In this document: positions 16,877-25,753 of the stretch, in pieces
How positions within the stretch are numbered: the stretch's first letter is position 1
How the letters are laid out: every line of letters begins with the position of its first letter
Assembly: GCA_016872605.1 (NCBI GenBank)
Contig: VGZI01000006.1
Coordinates: 1 to 64,000 of the forward strand
Direction: 5' to 3'
DNA from: Planctomycetota bacterium
GTDB lineage: Bacteria > Planctomycetota > Planctomycetia > Gemmatales > Gemmataceae
DNA length: 64,000 bases
Program-made: the position numbers and the translations under genes
The notes under the pieces: model-generated
Databases searched by the model: none
What the model was told of the DNA's origin: nothing
The model's input: only the letters and a program-made list of their open reading frames with translations

Positions 16877-18007
16877 ATGGCCGAACGCATTCGATTCTTC
16901 TGCCCGGAGTGCGATCGAGGCTTGAGCGTGCCGACCGAGATTGCCGGCAAAAAGATCAAGTGCCCCCAGTGCGCGACGATGATCGTTGTGCCCGCTGAAG
17001 GCGAAACCGATCTTGTTGAGCAATCGAAGCCGAACCGGGTCTGTCCGTCGTGCTCGGCATCGCTGGCGGCGGACGCGGTGCTCTGCGTGAAGTGTGGCCT
17101 CGACCTGCGCACCGGAAAGAAGCTGGCGACGAGTGTTTCGCCTGCCAAGTCGGCGACGCCGACGGTGCATCCGAAGCTCAAGGGGACAACGCCGGGAGCG
17201 CGCAAGTGGTATGCCCCGCGCGTCGAGACCGCGCCGGCCCGCGTGCTGTGTTGCGGCAAATGCAGCCAGGAATTCTGGATTAACAATGACGCCACGTTCA
17301 TCGCTTGGAAGGACATCATAAACGAGCTGCAACGGAACGGCACGGACGTCGATAGCTTGCCGAGCGGTCATCACCTGTTCAGCGACGCGGTGGCGCAGAC
17401 GTCCTTCGAGGCGCTACCGCCGGAAGCCGCCGACGCCGAACGCCGACGAAACCTGGCACGCCTGAAACAGGCTGCCGACGAGCCGAAACGCGAGTGGTTC
17501 TGCCTGTCGTGCGGCGCCGCCAACCGATACGGACCGCCGCTCGACGTCTCGCTCGATCACCTGCTTGATGTCTTGGTGAAAGTGTTCGACATGTTGGTTA
17601 ACAATGAATCTCGCCTGCGGATCGGCATGGACGAGGAAGATATGCCCTTGGGTCGGCCCAAGATCTTTTTGTCCTTTCACCAGCACGATCCGCCTTCCTA
17701 CGTTTGCGATAAGCTCGCGCAGTACGGCGAAGTTCGATCGCTCACGGTCGCGAAAGCAAAAGGCGATGAACTGAGGCTGGATGTCAACCGGGTCGTTTGG
17801 CTCAGCAAGGATTCCTGCGTCGCCACGGGGGCCAGCAACAACGCGGTGATCAAGCTGTACCTCGTTCGCCGGGTCGGCAGATGGCGAGCGAAGGAAATGC
17901 GGTCCCTGTTCGAATCGTACACACTTCATGGCTTCGCCCGCGAGTTGTATAACGAATACGGCCCCGCCGTGCTGAAGGCGCTGGGACTACCCGTGCCTAA
18001 TCAATAG
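16877..18007 (+). CDS. Zinc-ribbon protein of unknown function
   Basis: The 376-aa cytoplasmic protein carries several Cys pairs. The first ribbon (FFCPECDRGLSVPTEIAGKKIKCPQC, residues 7-32) matches the MJ0042/zinc-finger opening common in planctomycetes. Others are CPSC...CVKC (about 56-75), CCGKCSQEF (about 126) and FCLSCGA (about 208). The C-terminal 170 residues show no motif I know. ATG 16877 has a strong GGAGGGAGG RBS; the frame is open upstream to 16694 but runs through a repeat. A sensor or nucleic-acid-binding role is possible but not shown. Confidence 0.8.
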   Translation: MAERIRFFCPECDRGLSVPTEIAGKKIKCPQCATMIVVPAEGETDLVEQSKPNRVCPSCSASLAADAVLCVKCGLDLRTGKKLATSVSPAKSATPTVHPKLKGTTPGARKWYAPRVETAPARVLCCGKCSQEFWINNDATFIAWKDIINELQRNGTDVDSLPSGHHLFSDAVAQTSFEALPPEAADAERRRNLARLKQAADEPKREWFCLSCGAANRYGPPLDVSLDHLLDVLVKVFDMLVNNESRLRIGMDEEDMPLGRPKIFLSFHQHDPPSYVCDKLAQYGEVRSLTVAKAKGDELRLDVNRVVWLSKDSCVATGASNNAVIKLYLVRRVGRWRAKEMRSLFESYTLHGFARELYNEYGPAVLKALGLPVPNQ

Positions 18008-18259
18008 CGCATCTCACCCGAACACTACGGAGATGGCATCAGCCACAACGATTCGACCAATCGCGAAACGCTGAGAATCTCGGCAGACTTTGCTGCCTGT
18101 GCCCATTGGTCCCGTGCTGACGATTGTCTTTAGGGAAGACTCCGCAGGCTGCCGTCCACCGACCGGGAACCACGTCAAGATAGGCCGAATTGCGGACGAA
18201 TTGTACCTTGTTGGCCTGCCGTTGGAACTCTCCCGGCACCCCCGCTGAAAGGATGCACG

Positions 18260-18784
18260 GTGACTGTAGCCGCATCGAATGTCTCCACCAATCTCGGTTT
18301 CCTGTGCGTCCAGCAGGAGCCGAACGGTTTTGTCGGGGGCTATCTCGTCACCAATGCATGGGGGCGACCGCTCGAATTTCGCCTGTCAAGCGCCGTGCAG
18401 CCCAACAAAGTGCAAGCCATCCTCTACGGCGACACGCTGCCTCGCTATCTCTGTGGCGAGATCATCGGCAAGACGCTCGTGGACAAGACGTCAACGCCGG
18501 CTCAGTGGATCCTTGTCGACAACGCGATGACGCTCGACATTCGCTTGCGCGTCGACATTCCTATCGCTCTGTGGCGGGCGCCGATCGATGCCGACGATGC
18601 GGCGCCGGGGCTCCTGGTGCAACCACGCATTTTCTGTCACAAGGATTATCCGCAGGATGTGGCAAAATTGCGTGAATCGATCGACAAGTTAGGTTCGTTC
18701 GATTTTGCCGAGCCCTTTGCGAGGATTCGGGAAGCCATGAATGAGGCTCGCAAACTTGGCGTGGCGACACGCGCGGCGGCGTGA
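18260..18784 (+). CDS. Conserved-looking hypothetical protein, 174 aa
   Basis: The GTG start at 18260 has AAGGA seven bases upstream. The protein contains FVGGYLVTNAWGRPLEFRLS near 25-44, LPRYLCGEIIGKTLVDK near 60, and a Pro/Arg-rich C-terminal half with YPQDVAKLRESIDKL. No signal peptide, membrane helix or catalytic motif is visible. Codon usage fits its neighbours, and the ordered hydrophobic pattern suggests a real folded protein. The 252 bases before it are featureless. It is convergent with the DUF2007 gene, 11 bp away. Confidence 0.7.
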   Translation: MTVAASNVSTNLGFLCVQQEPNGFVGGYLVTNAWGRPLEFRLSSAVQPNKVQAILYGDTLPRYLCGEIIGKTLVDKTSTPAQWILVDNAMTLDIRLRVDIPIALWRAPIDADDAAPGLLVQPRIFCHKDYPQDVAKLRESIDKLGSFDFAEPFARIREAMNEARKLGVATRAAA

Positions 18785-18795
18785 CAGCCGCGCGC

Positions 18796-19233
18796 TTAGC
18801 TGTCCGCCGTGATGTCGGTCGATTTCTCTTTGATCGCCGTCGAGGTGTCCGCGGCGGGTTCCGCGGGCATTTCGGGTTCCGGCTCGCCGTCATAGCTCCA
18901 GCCGCAGGAAGGACATTTTTCAACGTCGTCTGCGAGCGTTTGGCCACACGAGAGACATTTCGTGATCTCGTCCGTTTCTTCATCGTCCGCAGAGGCATCA
19001 GCGTCGGCCGGCGGAGCGTGATCCGCCAACACTTGAGTGGCTTCCTCCGCCTGGGATGCCGCCACTTGAACCTTGATATATCCGACGGCTGCGCCCAAGA
19101 GCCAATCCATGTTTACCGTCTCGGCATCGGTGAGGCACGCCCTGATGCCGGCTTCTTCAAGATGCAACTTGGCCAACTCGGCTTCGTTGGCGAGTTCGAA
19201 TCGAGCGATGGTCACGAGTTCTTCTTCGTCCAT
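18796..19233 (-). CDS. DUF2007 domain protein with C-terminal zinc ribbon
   Basis: The 145-aa protein opens with VTIARFELANEAELAKLHLEEAGIRACLTDAETVNMDWLLG, the DUF2007 (putative signal-transducing) domain, residues about 5-70. An acidic linker follows, then a zinc ribbon (CLSCGQ...CPSCGW, about 93-111). The acidic Glu/Pro tail is low complexity. DUF2007 is related to ferredoxin-like small-ligand-binding folds; the biochemical role is unknown. It is followed on the opposite strand by the hypothetical gene at 18260. Confidence 0.88.
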   Translation of the reverse strand: MDEEELVTIARFELANEAELAKLHLEEAGIRACLTDAETVNMDWLLGAAVGYIKVQVAASQAEEATQVLADHAPPADADASADDEETDEITKCLSCGQTLADDVEKCPSCGWSYDGEPEPEMPAEPAADTSTAIKEKSTDITADS

Positions 19234-19250
19234 GGCGATTCTCCCGTTCG

Positions 19251-19311
19251 GTTTAGCCGCTCGCCTCTGGCGAGCGCGGACTTCGCGCTCGCCGGAAGCG
19301 AGCGGCTAAAC
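19251..19311. repeat. Nested inverted repeat (GTTTAGCCGCTCGC arms)
   Basis: Perfect 14-bp outer arms at 19251-19264 and 19298-19311 enclose an inner GGCGAGCGCG...CGCGCTCGCC stem. It sits between the metalloprotease stop and the DUF2007 start, both on the minus strand, and could terminate or separate them. It is a variant of family 2. Confidence 0.8.
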
Positions 19312-19318
19312 AACACCC

Positions 19319-21175
19319 TCAATAATATTCGTAGCCGACATAAAACGTAATTCGTCCATCTGCCAATCGGCGAATGTTCGTGATGTGCACCGGCTGCCCG
19401 CCGCCGAGTTGGGCTCGGCTCGACGGTGTCGTGTGCGGCGTGAACGAACGATTCGCCGGGCTCGGGAACGGCACGGAGTCGAGGAACACGCGCGGCCCCA
19501 TCGGGCCTTCGATGCCGTGCGATTCCTCCAGGATCGGCCGGCCTTGCACGACGCGCCAGATCAACAGTCCTTCCGCGGGGAGGCTTATGTCGAACCCCTT
19601 GCGCCGGCGGTTTTCGAGCAAGAAATACTCGCTGCCGTCGGGACGAGCAAGCACCTTGAAACACTCATTCGGCGAGTTTTCGATCGGCGAAAGAATCAGC
19701 TTTTGCTTGACGGTGGGATCAATGATGGCCGGGGAAATCCAGCCGAGTTGCTCTTTGGACCAGGCGGAGAAATGCTGAGGCCGACCGCCGCCGACTTGGT
19801 TGGACATGGCGCACCACGCGCCGACGCCTTCGGAGCCGGGATTCTCGGGCCGCGCATAAAGATCGGGCAGGCCGAGCATGTGGCCGAACTCATGGCAGAT
19901 GACGCTGATGTCGCACATGCGAGCGCCCCCCTCCTGAACGATGAAGTAGGGCCAGCGCTGCCCTTGATGCGTGAAGAACGACTTGTGAGGCCAATAGAGG
20001 CCGCCGCGGTTGGTTTGGACGCGGTCGCCGGCGTAGAGGAAGAAGATGCCGTCGAAGCCCTTAAGGGCATCCTTGCCGTCGCGTTTGTAGAGGGCGTCGA
20101 GTGCTTCGCCGAGCAGCGCCGTCTTGGCGGGGCCGGTATTGGCGGAAGCGTACTCGCTGCGTTTCTTGCTCACCGTGACGAACGGGAAGCACTTGCCTTC
20201 GACCTTGAGACGGCCGAACGACTGCTCTTGATAGTAGTCGTGCATGCTGCCGTAAACCTTCTGTCCCGTCGCGCTGGTGCCGGCGTAAGTTTTTTTAGAG
20301 AACAGAGACTGTTCCCAATGTTCTGGTTTGATCTTGTCGTTGTGTTTTACATCGGGATACTCGACGCAAACGATGGCGAGACGATAGGTGTCTTTTTTCC
20401 AGAGGCTGGCGATGCGGGTGTCGAAGCCGCCGCCGAACTTGCCGCCTTTGCCTTTGCCGAACCCGCCATCCGGCTCGGGAACGAGCGTGAGCTTGAGTTC
20501 CTTCTCCTCGGCCTTGGCTTGCGGTTTGACGAGCAGTTTCAGAACATCGCCCGGTTTGTGGTCGATGAGGATGTTGGGCAGCTTGACACCGTCGACGAGG
20601 GGGCGGTCGTTGACTTTGAGGATAAGGTCACCGACTTTGATGCCGGCCTTGTCGGCCGGCAGACCTGTGGTGACGATCTTGACGACGGCGCCTTTGCCGT
20701 CGTCGGCGTCGTCAACCTGGATGCCGAGGACGGCACGCTTTTGCCCGACCTGCATGACCCGGCTCGTCGGCGCAAGCCCGGCGACGATCTCGAGCCGCTC
20801 TTTGCCGCGCTCGACGGTGAACTTGACGGTGTCCCCCGCGGATTTGGTTTGCAGCCAGGTTCGCAAGGCGTCAAGCGTTTTGGCGTCTTTGCCGTCGACC
20901 TGAACGACCCGATCACCGGCCTTTAGGCCGGTGCTGGCGGCGTTAGACCCCGTGTCGACGTCGGAGATGATGACGCGTCCAGCGGCGTCAAGACTGGTCG
21001 CCACGCCGAGATAGCCAGGCGAGCCCGCCGTCGCGGGGGCGGGCTTGCTCAGCTTCGTGCGGATGGCCGTGTCGACGGTCTTGAACTCGGACAAATCGCC
21101 TTGTGCTATGGCAGATGCTGCCAGGTACGCGCAGGCAATAACGGAAAATACGATCGTTCGAGGCACGCGAGTCAT
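19319..21175 (-). CDS. Secreted M6-family metalloprotease with two PDZ domains
   Basis: The 618-aa protein has an N-terminal signal peptide (cleavage near AIAQ, residue 25) and two PDZ-like domains (about 54-135 and 147-232). A Gly/Lys-rich linker (GKGKGGKFGGG) leads to an M6 peptidase domain with the zinc site H428-E429-F-G-H432 and downstream D438 in HEFGHMLGLPDLY. A Met-turn-like AWCAMSNQ follows near 460. M6 peptidases (immune-inhibitor-A-like) act outside the cytoplasm on proteins. Joining N-terminal PDZ domains to M6 may let the enzyme recognise protein C termini. It is transcribed alone from the 350-bp divergent gap shared with the FN3 gene. Confidence 0.92.
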   Translation of the reverse strand: MTRVPRTIVFSVIACAYLAASAIAQGDLSEFKTVDTAIRTKLSKPAPATAGSPGYLGVATSLDAAGRVIISDVDTGSNAASTGLKAGDRVVQVDGKDAKTLDALRTWLQTKSAGDTVKFTVERGKERLEIVAGLAPTSRVMQVGQKRAVLGIQVDDADDGKGAVVKIVTTGLPADKAGIKVGDLILKVNDRPLVDGVKLPNILIDHKPGDVLKLLVKPQAKAEEKELKLTLVPEPDGGFGKGKGGKFGGGFDTRIASLWKKDTYRLAIVCVEYPDVKHNDKIKPEHWEQSLFSKKTYAGTSATGQKVYGSMHDYYQEQSFGRLKVEGKCFPFVTVSKKRSEYASANTGPAKTALLGEALDALYKRDGKDALKGFDGIFFLYAGDRVQTNRGGLYWPHKSFFTHQGQRWPYFIVQEGGARMCDISVICHEFGHMLGLPDLYARPENPGSEGVGAWCAMSNQVGGGRPQHFSAWSKEQLGWISPAIIDPTVKQKLILSPIENSPNECFKVLARPDGSEYFLLENRRRKGFDISLPAEGLLIWRVVQGRPILEESHGIEGPMGPRVFLDSVPFPSPANRSFTPHTTPSSRAQLGGGQPVHITNIRRLADGRITFYVGYEYY

Positions 21176-21525
21176 GGAGGGAATCTCCGCGATGGTGAAT
21201 GGATTCGGCCTTGGAACTGATTGCGAGTCAGCGCAGACATTCTAACGAGGTATGGGTCATTTTCACTCTTTTTTTGAAAAAAATGCTCTGGACAGCCGGT
21301 CTTGACTACGGCATAAGGCGCGCGGGGTTCCTAATTGTTCGATTGTCTACTCGATCGAAGAGTGCGTGCAACGCACCGCACGGTAGGCGTCACGCGCGGC
21401 GTGACGATCTCCTCACGCGGTGCGTGAGGTCTACGATGGCGCATAGTGCGTTATCGCACCCTAACCGGCGGCGCGGATGCCGCGCACGGACCATATCGTT
21501 GCGCCCATGATAAGGAGATTTTGCC
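21176..21525. other. Intergenic region upstream of the FN3 and M6 genes
   Basis: These 350 bases separate two divergent secreted-protein genes. The left half is AT-richer and likely holds the promoters; the right half (about 21362-21466) is a cluster of GTGCGTTGCAC/GTCACGC/TCACGCGGTGCGTGA palindromes. No gene is called. Confidence 0.5.
21362..21466. repeat. Cluster of small palindromes, family 5 (GGTGCGT...ACGCACC)
   Basis: Consecutive palindromes (GTGCGTGCAACGCAC, CGTCACGCGCGGCGTGACG, CTCACGCGGTGCGTGAG, GTGCGTTATCGCAC) lie just before the FN3 gene. A related element with GGTGCGTGTCACGCACC is at 41684-41732. Confidence 0.65.
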
Positions 21526-22701
21526 ATGTCGTTGATCGAAATCGTGTTGCCGCGCCGCAATCGCCGGCGCGGGTACGAGCCCACGTTTGAAGTCCTGGAA
21601 GAACGCCAATGCTTGTCCGTCGCCGCGCCGACCCTGCAGTTGGCCGCGGTCGCACCGACTCAGGTGAAGCTCACGTGGACCAACGTCGCTAACGAGGTCG
21701 GCTACCGCGTCTTTCGCTGGAATGGTTCGCAGGCACTCCTGGTTACGACGGTCGCCAAGGATGTGACAACCGTAACGGTGGGCCAACTGGCGCCGAATCA
21801 GATTCAGTGGTTCGTCGTCGAAGCGTTTAGCGTGTCTGCCTCGGCTCGCAGCGCCTGGGCGTCCATCCAAACGCCGCGCAACCCCATCACGGCGCCGACG
21901 AACTTTCGCATCGGCGGGGTGACCCAAACGCAGATCAATCTCGCCTGGAACAATGCCAGCGGCGCTACCGGCTATCGCGTGTACGGCTGGAATGGCACGC
22001 AGGCCGTGCTCCTGGGCTCGACCACGCCGACCGTTCCTGCGTTTACCGCAAAGAACCTGAATCCTGGCACCACGTATTACTTTATGGTCCAGGCCTTCAA
22101 CGCCACCAACTCAGCATCGACCGGCTGGATCTCCGGCATCACCAACGCCTACGGCATCGCGTCGCCCACCAACGTCAAGGCGACGCCGATCAATCCGAGC
22201 ACAATCGGGCTATCCTGGAACGACGTAGCCAGCGAGAGCGGCTATCGCATCTACCGCTCGGACACTAGCGCCCCGACGCCGATCGTCATTGCCACGCTGG
22301 GCGTGAACACGACCGGGTATCAGGCAGTCGGTCTGCTGCCTGGGAAAACGTACTCGTTCTTCGTACAAGCATTCAATGCCACAAACTCCGCGAGTTCCGC
22401 ATGGGTGACGGCTCAGACGCCGGCGGCTTTGCCGTTGCAGCCGCCGACGCAGGTGCAAGCATCTATCGTAACGCCGACGAGCGTGCTGATCTCATGGGTT
22501 GAGCCGGCGCGTGCGGTTGGATACAAGGTCGCAGTGTGGACCGGCAGCTTCTGGAATGTGGTCGCCACCGTTTCCGCCGGCACGAACAACGCTGAAATCA
22601 CCAACCTCACGCTGGGCCTGACGTATCACTTCATGGTGCAGTCGTTCACCACGAACGACGCCGAGACGGCGCTGAGCAGCATCGTGTCGGTCAATTTGTG
22701 A
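21526..22701 (+). CDS. Surface protein with four fibronectin type III domains
   Basis: The 391-aa protein lacks a classical signal peptide. Its N terminus has the basic-then-FEVLEERQCLS pattern (residues about 19-31) that planctomycete surface proteins carry near their export signal. Four FN3 modules follow, starting near 34, 121, 212 and 303. Each has a Leu/Ser-Trp early strand and a late TYYFMVQAFNATNSAS-type strand; modules 2 and 3 are especially similar. No enzyme domain is attached, so an adhesive or structural role outside the cell is likely. AAGGAG precedes the ATG at 21526. Confidence 0.9.
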   Translation: MSLIEIVLPRRNRRRGYEPTFEVLEERQCLSVAAPTLQLAAVAPTQVKLTWTNVANEVGYRVFRWNGSQALLVTTVAKDVTTVTVGQLAPNQIQWFVVEAFSVSASARSAWASIQTPRNPITAPTNFRIGGVTQTQINLAWNNASGATGYRVYGWNGTQAVLLGSTTPTVPAFTAKNLNPGTTYYFMVQAFNATNSASTGWISGITNAYGIASPTNVKATPINPSTIGLSWNDVASESGYRIYRSDTSAPTPIVIATLGVNTTGYQAVGLLPGKTYSFFVQAFNATNSASSAWVTAQTPAALPLQPPTQVQASIVTPTSVLISWVEPARAVGYKVAVWTGSFWNVVATVSAGTNNAEITNLTLGLTYHFMVQSFTTNDAETALSSIVSVNL

Positions 22702-22713
22702 AATGAAGCCAAG

Positions 22714-22767
22714 GAGCCGCGCACAAGGTAAGCGGATCGATAGCGGTGCTTACTTCGTACGCGGCTC
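22714..22767. repeat. Intergenic inverted repeat, family 1 copy
   Basis: GAGCCGCGCACAAGGTAAGC and its near-complement ending at 22767 form a hairpin between the convergent FN3 and ilvC genes. It may serve both as a terminator. Confidence 0.75.
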
Positions 22768-22781
22768 TGCACGGCTCGCCG

Positions 22782-23846
22782 TTAGCCCTTCGACTTCGCC
22801 ATCCGCTCCGGACGAAGCGAACGTACGACCTGGCCCGCTTGCCACATCTCGCTGGCGGCGACTTCTTTCAGCTCCTTTTCGAGTTGTTCGCGATAATCCG
22901 CTCGGCTGTTGGCGTCGAGCACACGCTTTGTTTCCTCCCCGCTGGCAACGCTCTGGTACAGCTTCTCGAACACCGGCTTGGTGGCGTCGCGGAAGATTTT
23001 GAACCAATCGAGCGCTCCGCGCTGGGCCGTCGTCGAGCAATTGGCGTACATCCAGTCCATGCCGTTCTCCGCGATGAGCGGATAGAGCGATTGCGTCGCC
23101 TCTTCGACGGTTTCGTTGAACGCTTCCGAAGGCGAATGGCCATGCTCCCGCAGCACTTCGTACTGTGCGAGCCAAAGGCCGTAAATGGCGCCCATGAGGA
23201 CGCCACGTTCGCCGGTGAGATCGCTGTAGACTTCCTTCTGGAAGGTGGTCTCGAAGAGATAGCCGGAACCGATGGCGATGCCGGTGGCCAGGCAACGGTC
23301 GAGTGCCTTCCCGGTCGCGTCTTGATGAATGGCATAGCTGGCGTTGATGCCTTTGCCTTCGAGGAACAACCGGCGAACGGTCGTGCCGGAGCCTTTCGGC
23401 GCCACGAGGATCACGTCGATGTCCTTGGGCGGGATGACGCCGGTCTGGTCCTTGTAAACGATGCTAAACCCGTGCGAGAAGTATAGCGCCTTGCCGGCCG
23501 TCAAGAGCGGCTTCAATTTGGGCCATTGGTCCTTCTGCCCGGCGTCGGAGAGAAGGTATTGCACGATGGTGCCCTTGGTCGTGGCTTCTTCGAGGGAGAG
23601 GAGCGTCTTGCCGGGGACCCAGCCGTCCTGCTGAGCAAGGTCCCAGCTTCTGCCCTTGGTGTCGCGCAGGCCGATGACGACGTTGACGCCGTTGTCTTTC
23701 ATGTTGAGCGACTGCCCTCGCCCCTGCACGCCATAACCGAGGACTGCGACGGTCTCGTTGCCGAGAATCGCCTTGATGCGCTGGGGCGGATAGTCGGCCC
23801 GTTCGACGACGTTTTCCGCACAGTTTCCAATCTGAATCTTCCGCAT
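22782..23846 (-). CDS. ilvC: Ketol-acid reductoisomerase, yeast Ilv5-like type
   Basis: KARI converts acetolactate or acetohydroxybutyrate to the dihydroxy acid with NADPH and Mg in valine, leucine and isoleucine synthesis. The 354-aa protein shows the Rossmann motif GYGVQGRGQSLN, then DVILVAPKGSG and AFNETVEEATQSLYPLI with the metal-binding acidic residues. It is far closer to the fungal mitochondrial Ilv5 pattern (GHSPSEAFNETVEEATQSLY, STTAQRGALDW) than to ordinary bacterial class I KARI. ATG 23846 is the likely start; an in-frame ATG at 23882 adds 12 residues. No ilvB, ilvN or leu genes flank it. Confidence 0.93.
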   Translation of the reverse strand: MRKIQIGNCAENVVERADYPPQRIKAILGNETVAVLGYGVQGRGQSLNMKDNGVNVVIGLRDTKGRSWDLAQQDGWVPGKTLLSLEEATTKGTIVQYLLSDAGQKDQWPKLKPLLTAGKALYFSHGFSIVYKDQTGVIPPKDIDVILVAPKGSGTTVRRLFLEGKGINASYAIHQDATGKALDRCLATGIAIGSGYLFETTFQKEVYSDLTGERGVLMGAIYGLWLAQYEVLREHGHSPSEAFNETVEEATQSLYPLIAENGMDWMYANCSTTAQRGALDWFKIFRDATKPVFEKLYQSVASGEETKRVLDANSRADYREQLEKELKEVAASEMWQAGQVVRSLRPERMAKSKG

Positions 23847-23901
23847 GTTGAGGTGTTCCTTTGTGGGATTCAATGTTACCAAAGGAAATTGTAGGAACCA
23901 G

Positions 23902-23955
23902 AGCCTGAAGCGTAAGCGATGGATGCGGGCGTAACTTACCCTACGCTTCGGACTA
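23902..23955. repeat. Inverted repeat, family 3 copy (degenerate)
   Basis: GCCTGAAGCGTAAG on the left matches the hairpin at 10263, and the right side CTTACCCTACGCTTCGGAC is an imperfect complement. It lies just after the MFS stop and before the ilvC start. Confidence 0.6.
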
Positions 23956-23961
23956 TGACGG

Positions 23962-25572
23962 TCATTCGAAAAACGCCCGTGCCGTCATCAGCGTGTGAAA
24001 TACGCCCCACGCCAGCGGCAATGCGACGGCGGTCCATGCCGCGGCCACCAGCCAATGCTGCGATACCCGGCCTCCCGTCGGCGCATCGCTCGGCGACTCG
24101 TCGGCCGGCGTGCTCGATTCCGATTGCGATTCAAACACCTCGGCTGCCACGGGACGAATCAGCATATTACACACCAAGCCAGCGAGCAACATCGCCGCCA
24201 AGAGGTACATGGTCATGTCATATGCCTGCGCCGCCGGCAGGCCGCGCTCGCGCTGCCAATCCCGCAAGTAGTTGACGACGACCGGGCCAAGAATGCCAGC
24301 CGCCGACCATGCCGTCAGCAGGCGACCATGAATCGCCGAGATCTGCTGCGGGCCAAACAGATCGGCTAGGTAGGCCGGGATGGCCGCGAACCCGCCGCCG
24401 TACATCGTTAGAATCACGCAAGAGAGCGCGACGAACAGGGCCAGGTTGCTCGTCCGCCCTGTCCACGGAATCGCCGCATAAAGAGCCGCGCCCAGCAGAA
24501 AGAAAATAGCATACGTCGCCTTGCGGCCAATGATGTCCGAGAACGACGCCCAGGCGAACCGGCCGACGATGTTAAAAAGCGACAACAGCCCGGCGAATCC
24601 AGCCGCGATCGTCGCCAGCCGTTCCTTTTGTGTTCGACTCAGTTCCTCGAACGGCGCATCGACACCGACCAATCTTCCACCGAACACTTCTTGTATCATC
24701 GGCGACGCCATGCCTAGCACGCCGATGCCGGCCGAGACGTTAAGGCAAAGCACCCACCAGGCGAGCCAGAACTGCGGCGTCCGCCAGGCCCGCGCCACCG
24801 GCACGAAGCGCGTCGCCACATCGGAGTCAATCGTGGCGTTCGCAGCCGGCGCGGGACCATGCGTCGATGGATGCCAGCCCGGCGGGGGCAGGCGATAGCC
24901 GAGCGCACCGAGCGTCATCACGACGAAGTACAGGATGCCGAGCACGAGAAACGTCTGCCACACCCCGACCGATGCGTCATCGGCGAAGGTTGTCATGAGG
25001 ATGTTGGCGAAAGGAGCGCCGACCATGGCGCCGCCGCCGAAGCCCATGATGGCCAGTCCGGTGGCCATGCCGCGGCGATCGGGAAACCACTTCAGGAGCG
25101 TGGAGACCGGAGAGATGTAGCCGAGCCCCAGGCCGATGCCGCCGATCACGCCGGCGCCGAGCCAAAGGAGCCAGATCTGATGAAGCCACACGCCCAACGC
25201 GGAAAGGCAGAGTCCCCCGCCCCAACAGCACGCGGCTACCAGGCCCGCTTTTCGCGGACCGGCCGCCTCGACCCACGGCCCCAGCACCGCCGCCGACCCA
25301 CCCAGGAACACAAAGAACAGTGTGTACATCCACCCGAGCATTGAGATCGACCAGTCATGCGAGGTGGTGACGATGCGATCGGGCAGCCCCATGGCGTCCG
25401 GGCACGCGATCGGCTGCTGGATGCCGACCGCCCGGCTCAACGGTAGCCAGAATACGCTGAACCCGTAGGCCATGCCGATCGAGAGATGGATTGCCAACGC
25501 GGCCGGCGGCACGAGCCAGCGATTGAAGCCCGGCCCGGCGACGATACTTTCCTTGTCGAAGATCGATGCCAA
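23962..25572 (-). CDS. MFS transporter, OFA (oxalate/formate antiporter)-like
   Basis: The 536-aa membrane protein has about 12 hydrophobic segments and OFA-type features, including GIGLGLGYISPVSTLLKWFPDRRGMATGLAIMGFGGGA (near 160-200), a conserved OFA signature. The substrate is probably a small organic anion. I place the start at TTG 25572 because a perfect GGAGG lies five bases upstream. An in-frame ATG at 25647 would translate an inverted repeat. The 3' end is near ilvC but separated by a hairpin. The extra loop before TM2 (CPDAMGLPDRIVTTSHDW) is longer than usual. Confidence 0.88.
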   Translation of the reverse strand: MASIFDKESIVAGPGFNRWLVPPAALAIHLSIGMAYGFSVFWLPLSRAVGIQQPIACPDAMGLPDRIVTTSHDWSISMLGWMYTLFFVFLGGSAAVLGPWVEAAGPRKAGLVAACCWGGGLCLSALGVWLHQIWLLWLGAGVIGGIGLGLGYISPVSTLLKWFPDRRGMATGLAIMGFGGGAMVGAPFANILMTTFADDASVGVWQTFLVLGILYFVVMTLGALGYRLPPPGWHPSTHGPAPAANATIDSDVATRFVPVARAWRTPQFWLAWWVLCLNVSAGIGVLGMASPMIQEVFGGRLVGVDAPFEELSRTQKERLATIAAGFAGLLSLFNIVGRFAWASFSDIIGRKATYAIFFLLGAALYAAIPWTGRTSNLALFVALSCVILTMYGGGFAAIPAYLADLFGPQQISAIHGRLLTAWSAAGILGPVVVNYLRDWQRERGLPAAQAYDMTMYLLAAMLLAGLVCNMLIRPVAAEVFESQSESSTPADESPSDAPTGGRVSQHWLVAAAWTAVALPLAWGVFHTLMTARAFFE

Positions 25573-25587
25573 GTTCGCCTCCGCCGT

Positions 25588-25665
25588 GTGAGTGACGAGT
25601 GGTGAGTGCGAGTGGTGAGAATAAGATTGGACTTCTTCTCTCGCCACTCACCACTCGTCACTCAC
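25588..25665. repeat. Inverted repeat, family 6 (GTGAGTGACGAGTGGTGAGTG)
   Basis: Perfect 21-bp arms at 25588-25608 and 25645-25665 flank a spacer with the core GAATAAGATTGGACTTCTT (25619-25637). The same core, in the other orientation, occurs at 25792-25811 and 52129-52148. Confidence 0.9.
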
Positions 25666-25753
25666 CACTACCATGGTTGTGCGGCGAAGAACGCTCATCG
25701 TCCAATCTTTAGCCAAAACTCGATTTGGTCAAGCCCTCGAATCGGGCCGGCTC

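Noticed and set aside
16374-16925. Genes in the repeat region upstream of the zinc-ribbon gene
   Set aside because: The encoded peptides are translations of inverted repeats and have no independent support.
19385-20926. Long open frame antisense to the M6 protease
   Set aside because: It is a high-GC shadow: it has no start context or motifs, and the protease on the other strand is certain.
21199-21510. Short ORF across the palindrome cluster before the FN3 gene
   Set aside because: Its second half is a translation of palindromes and it has no family features.
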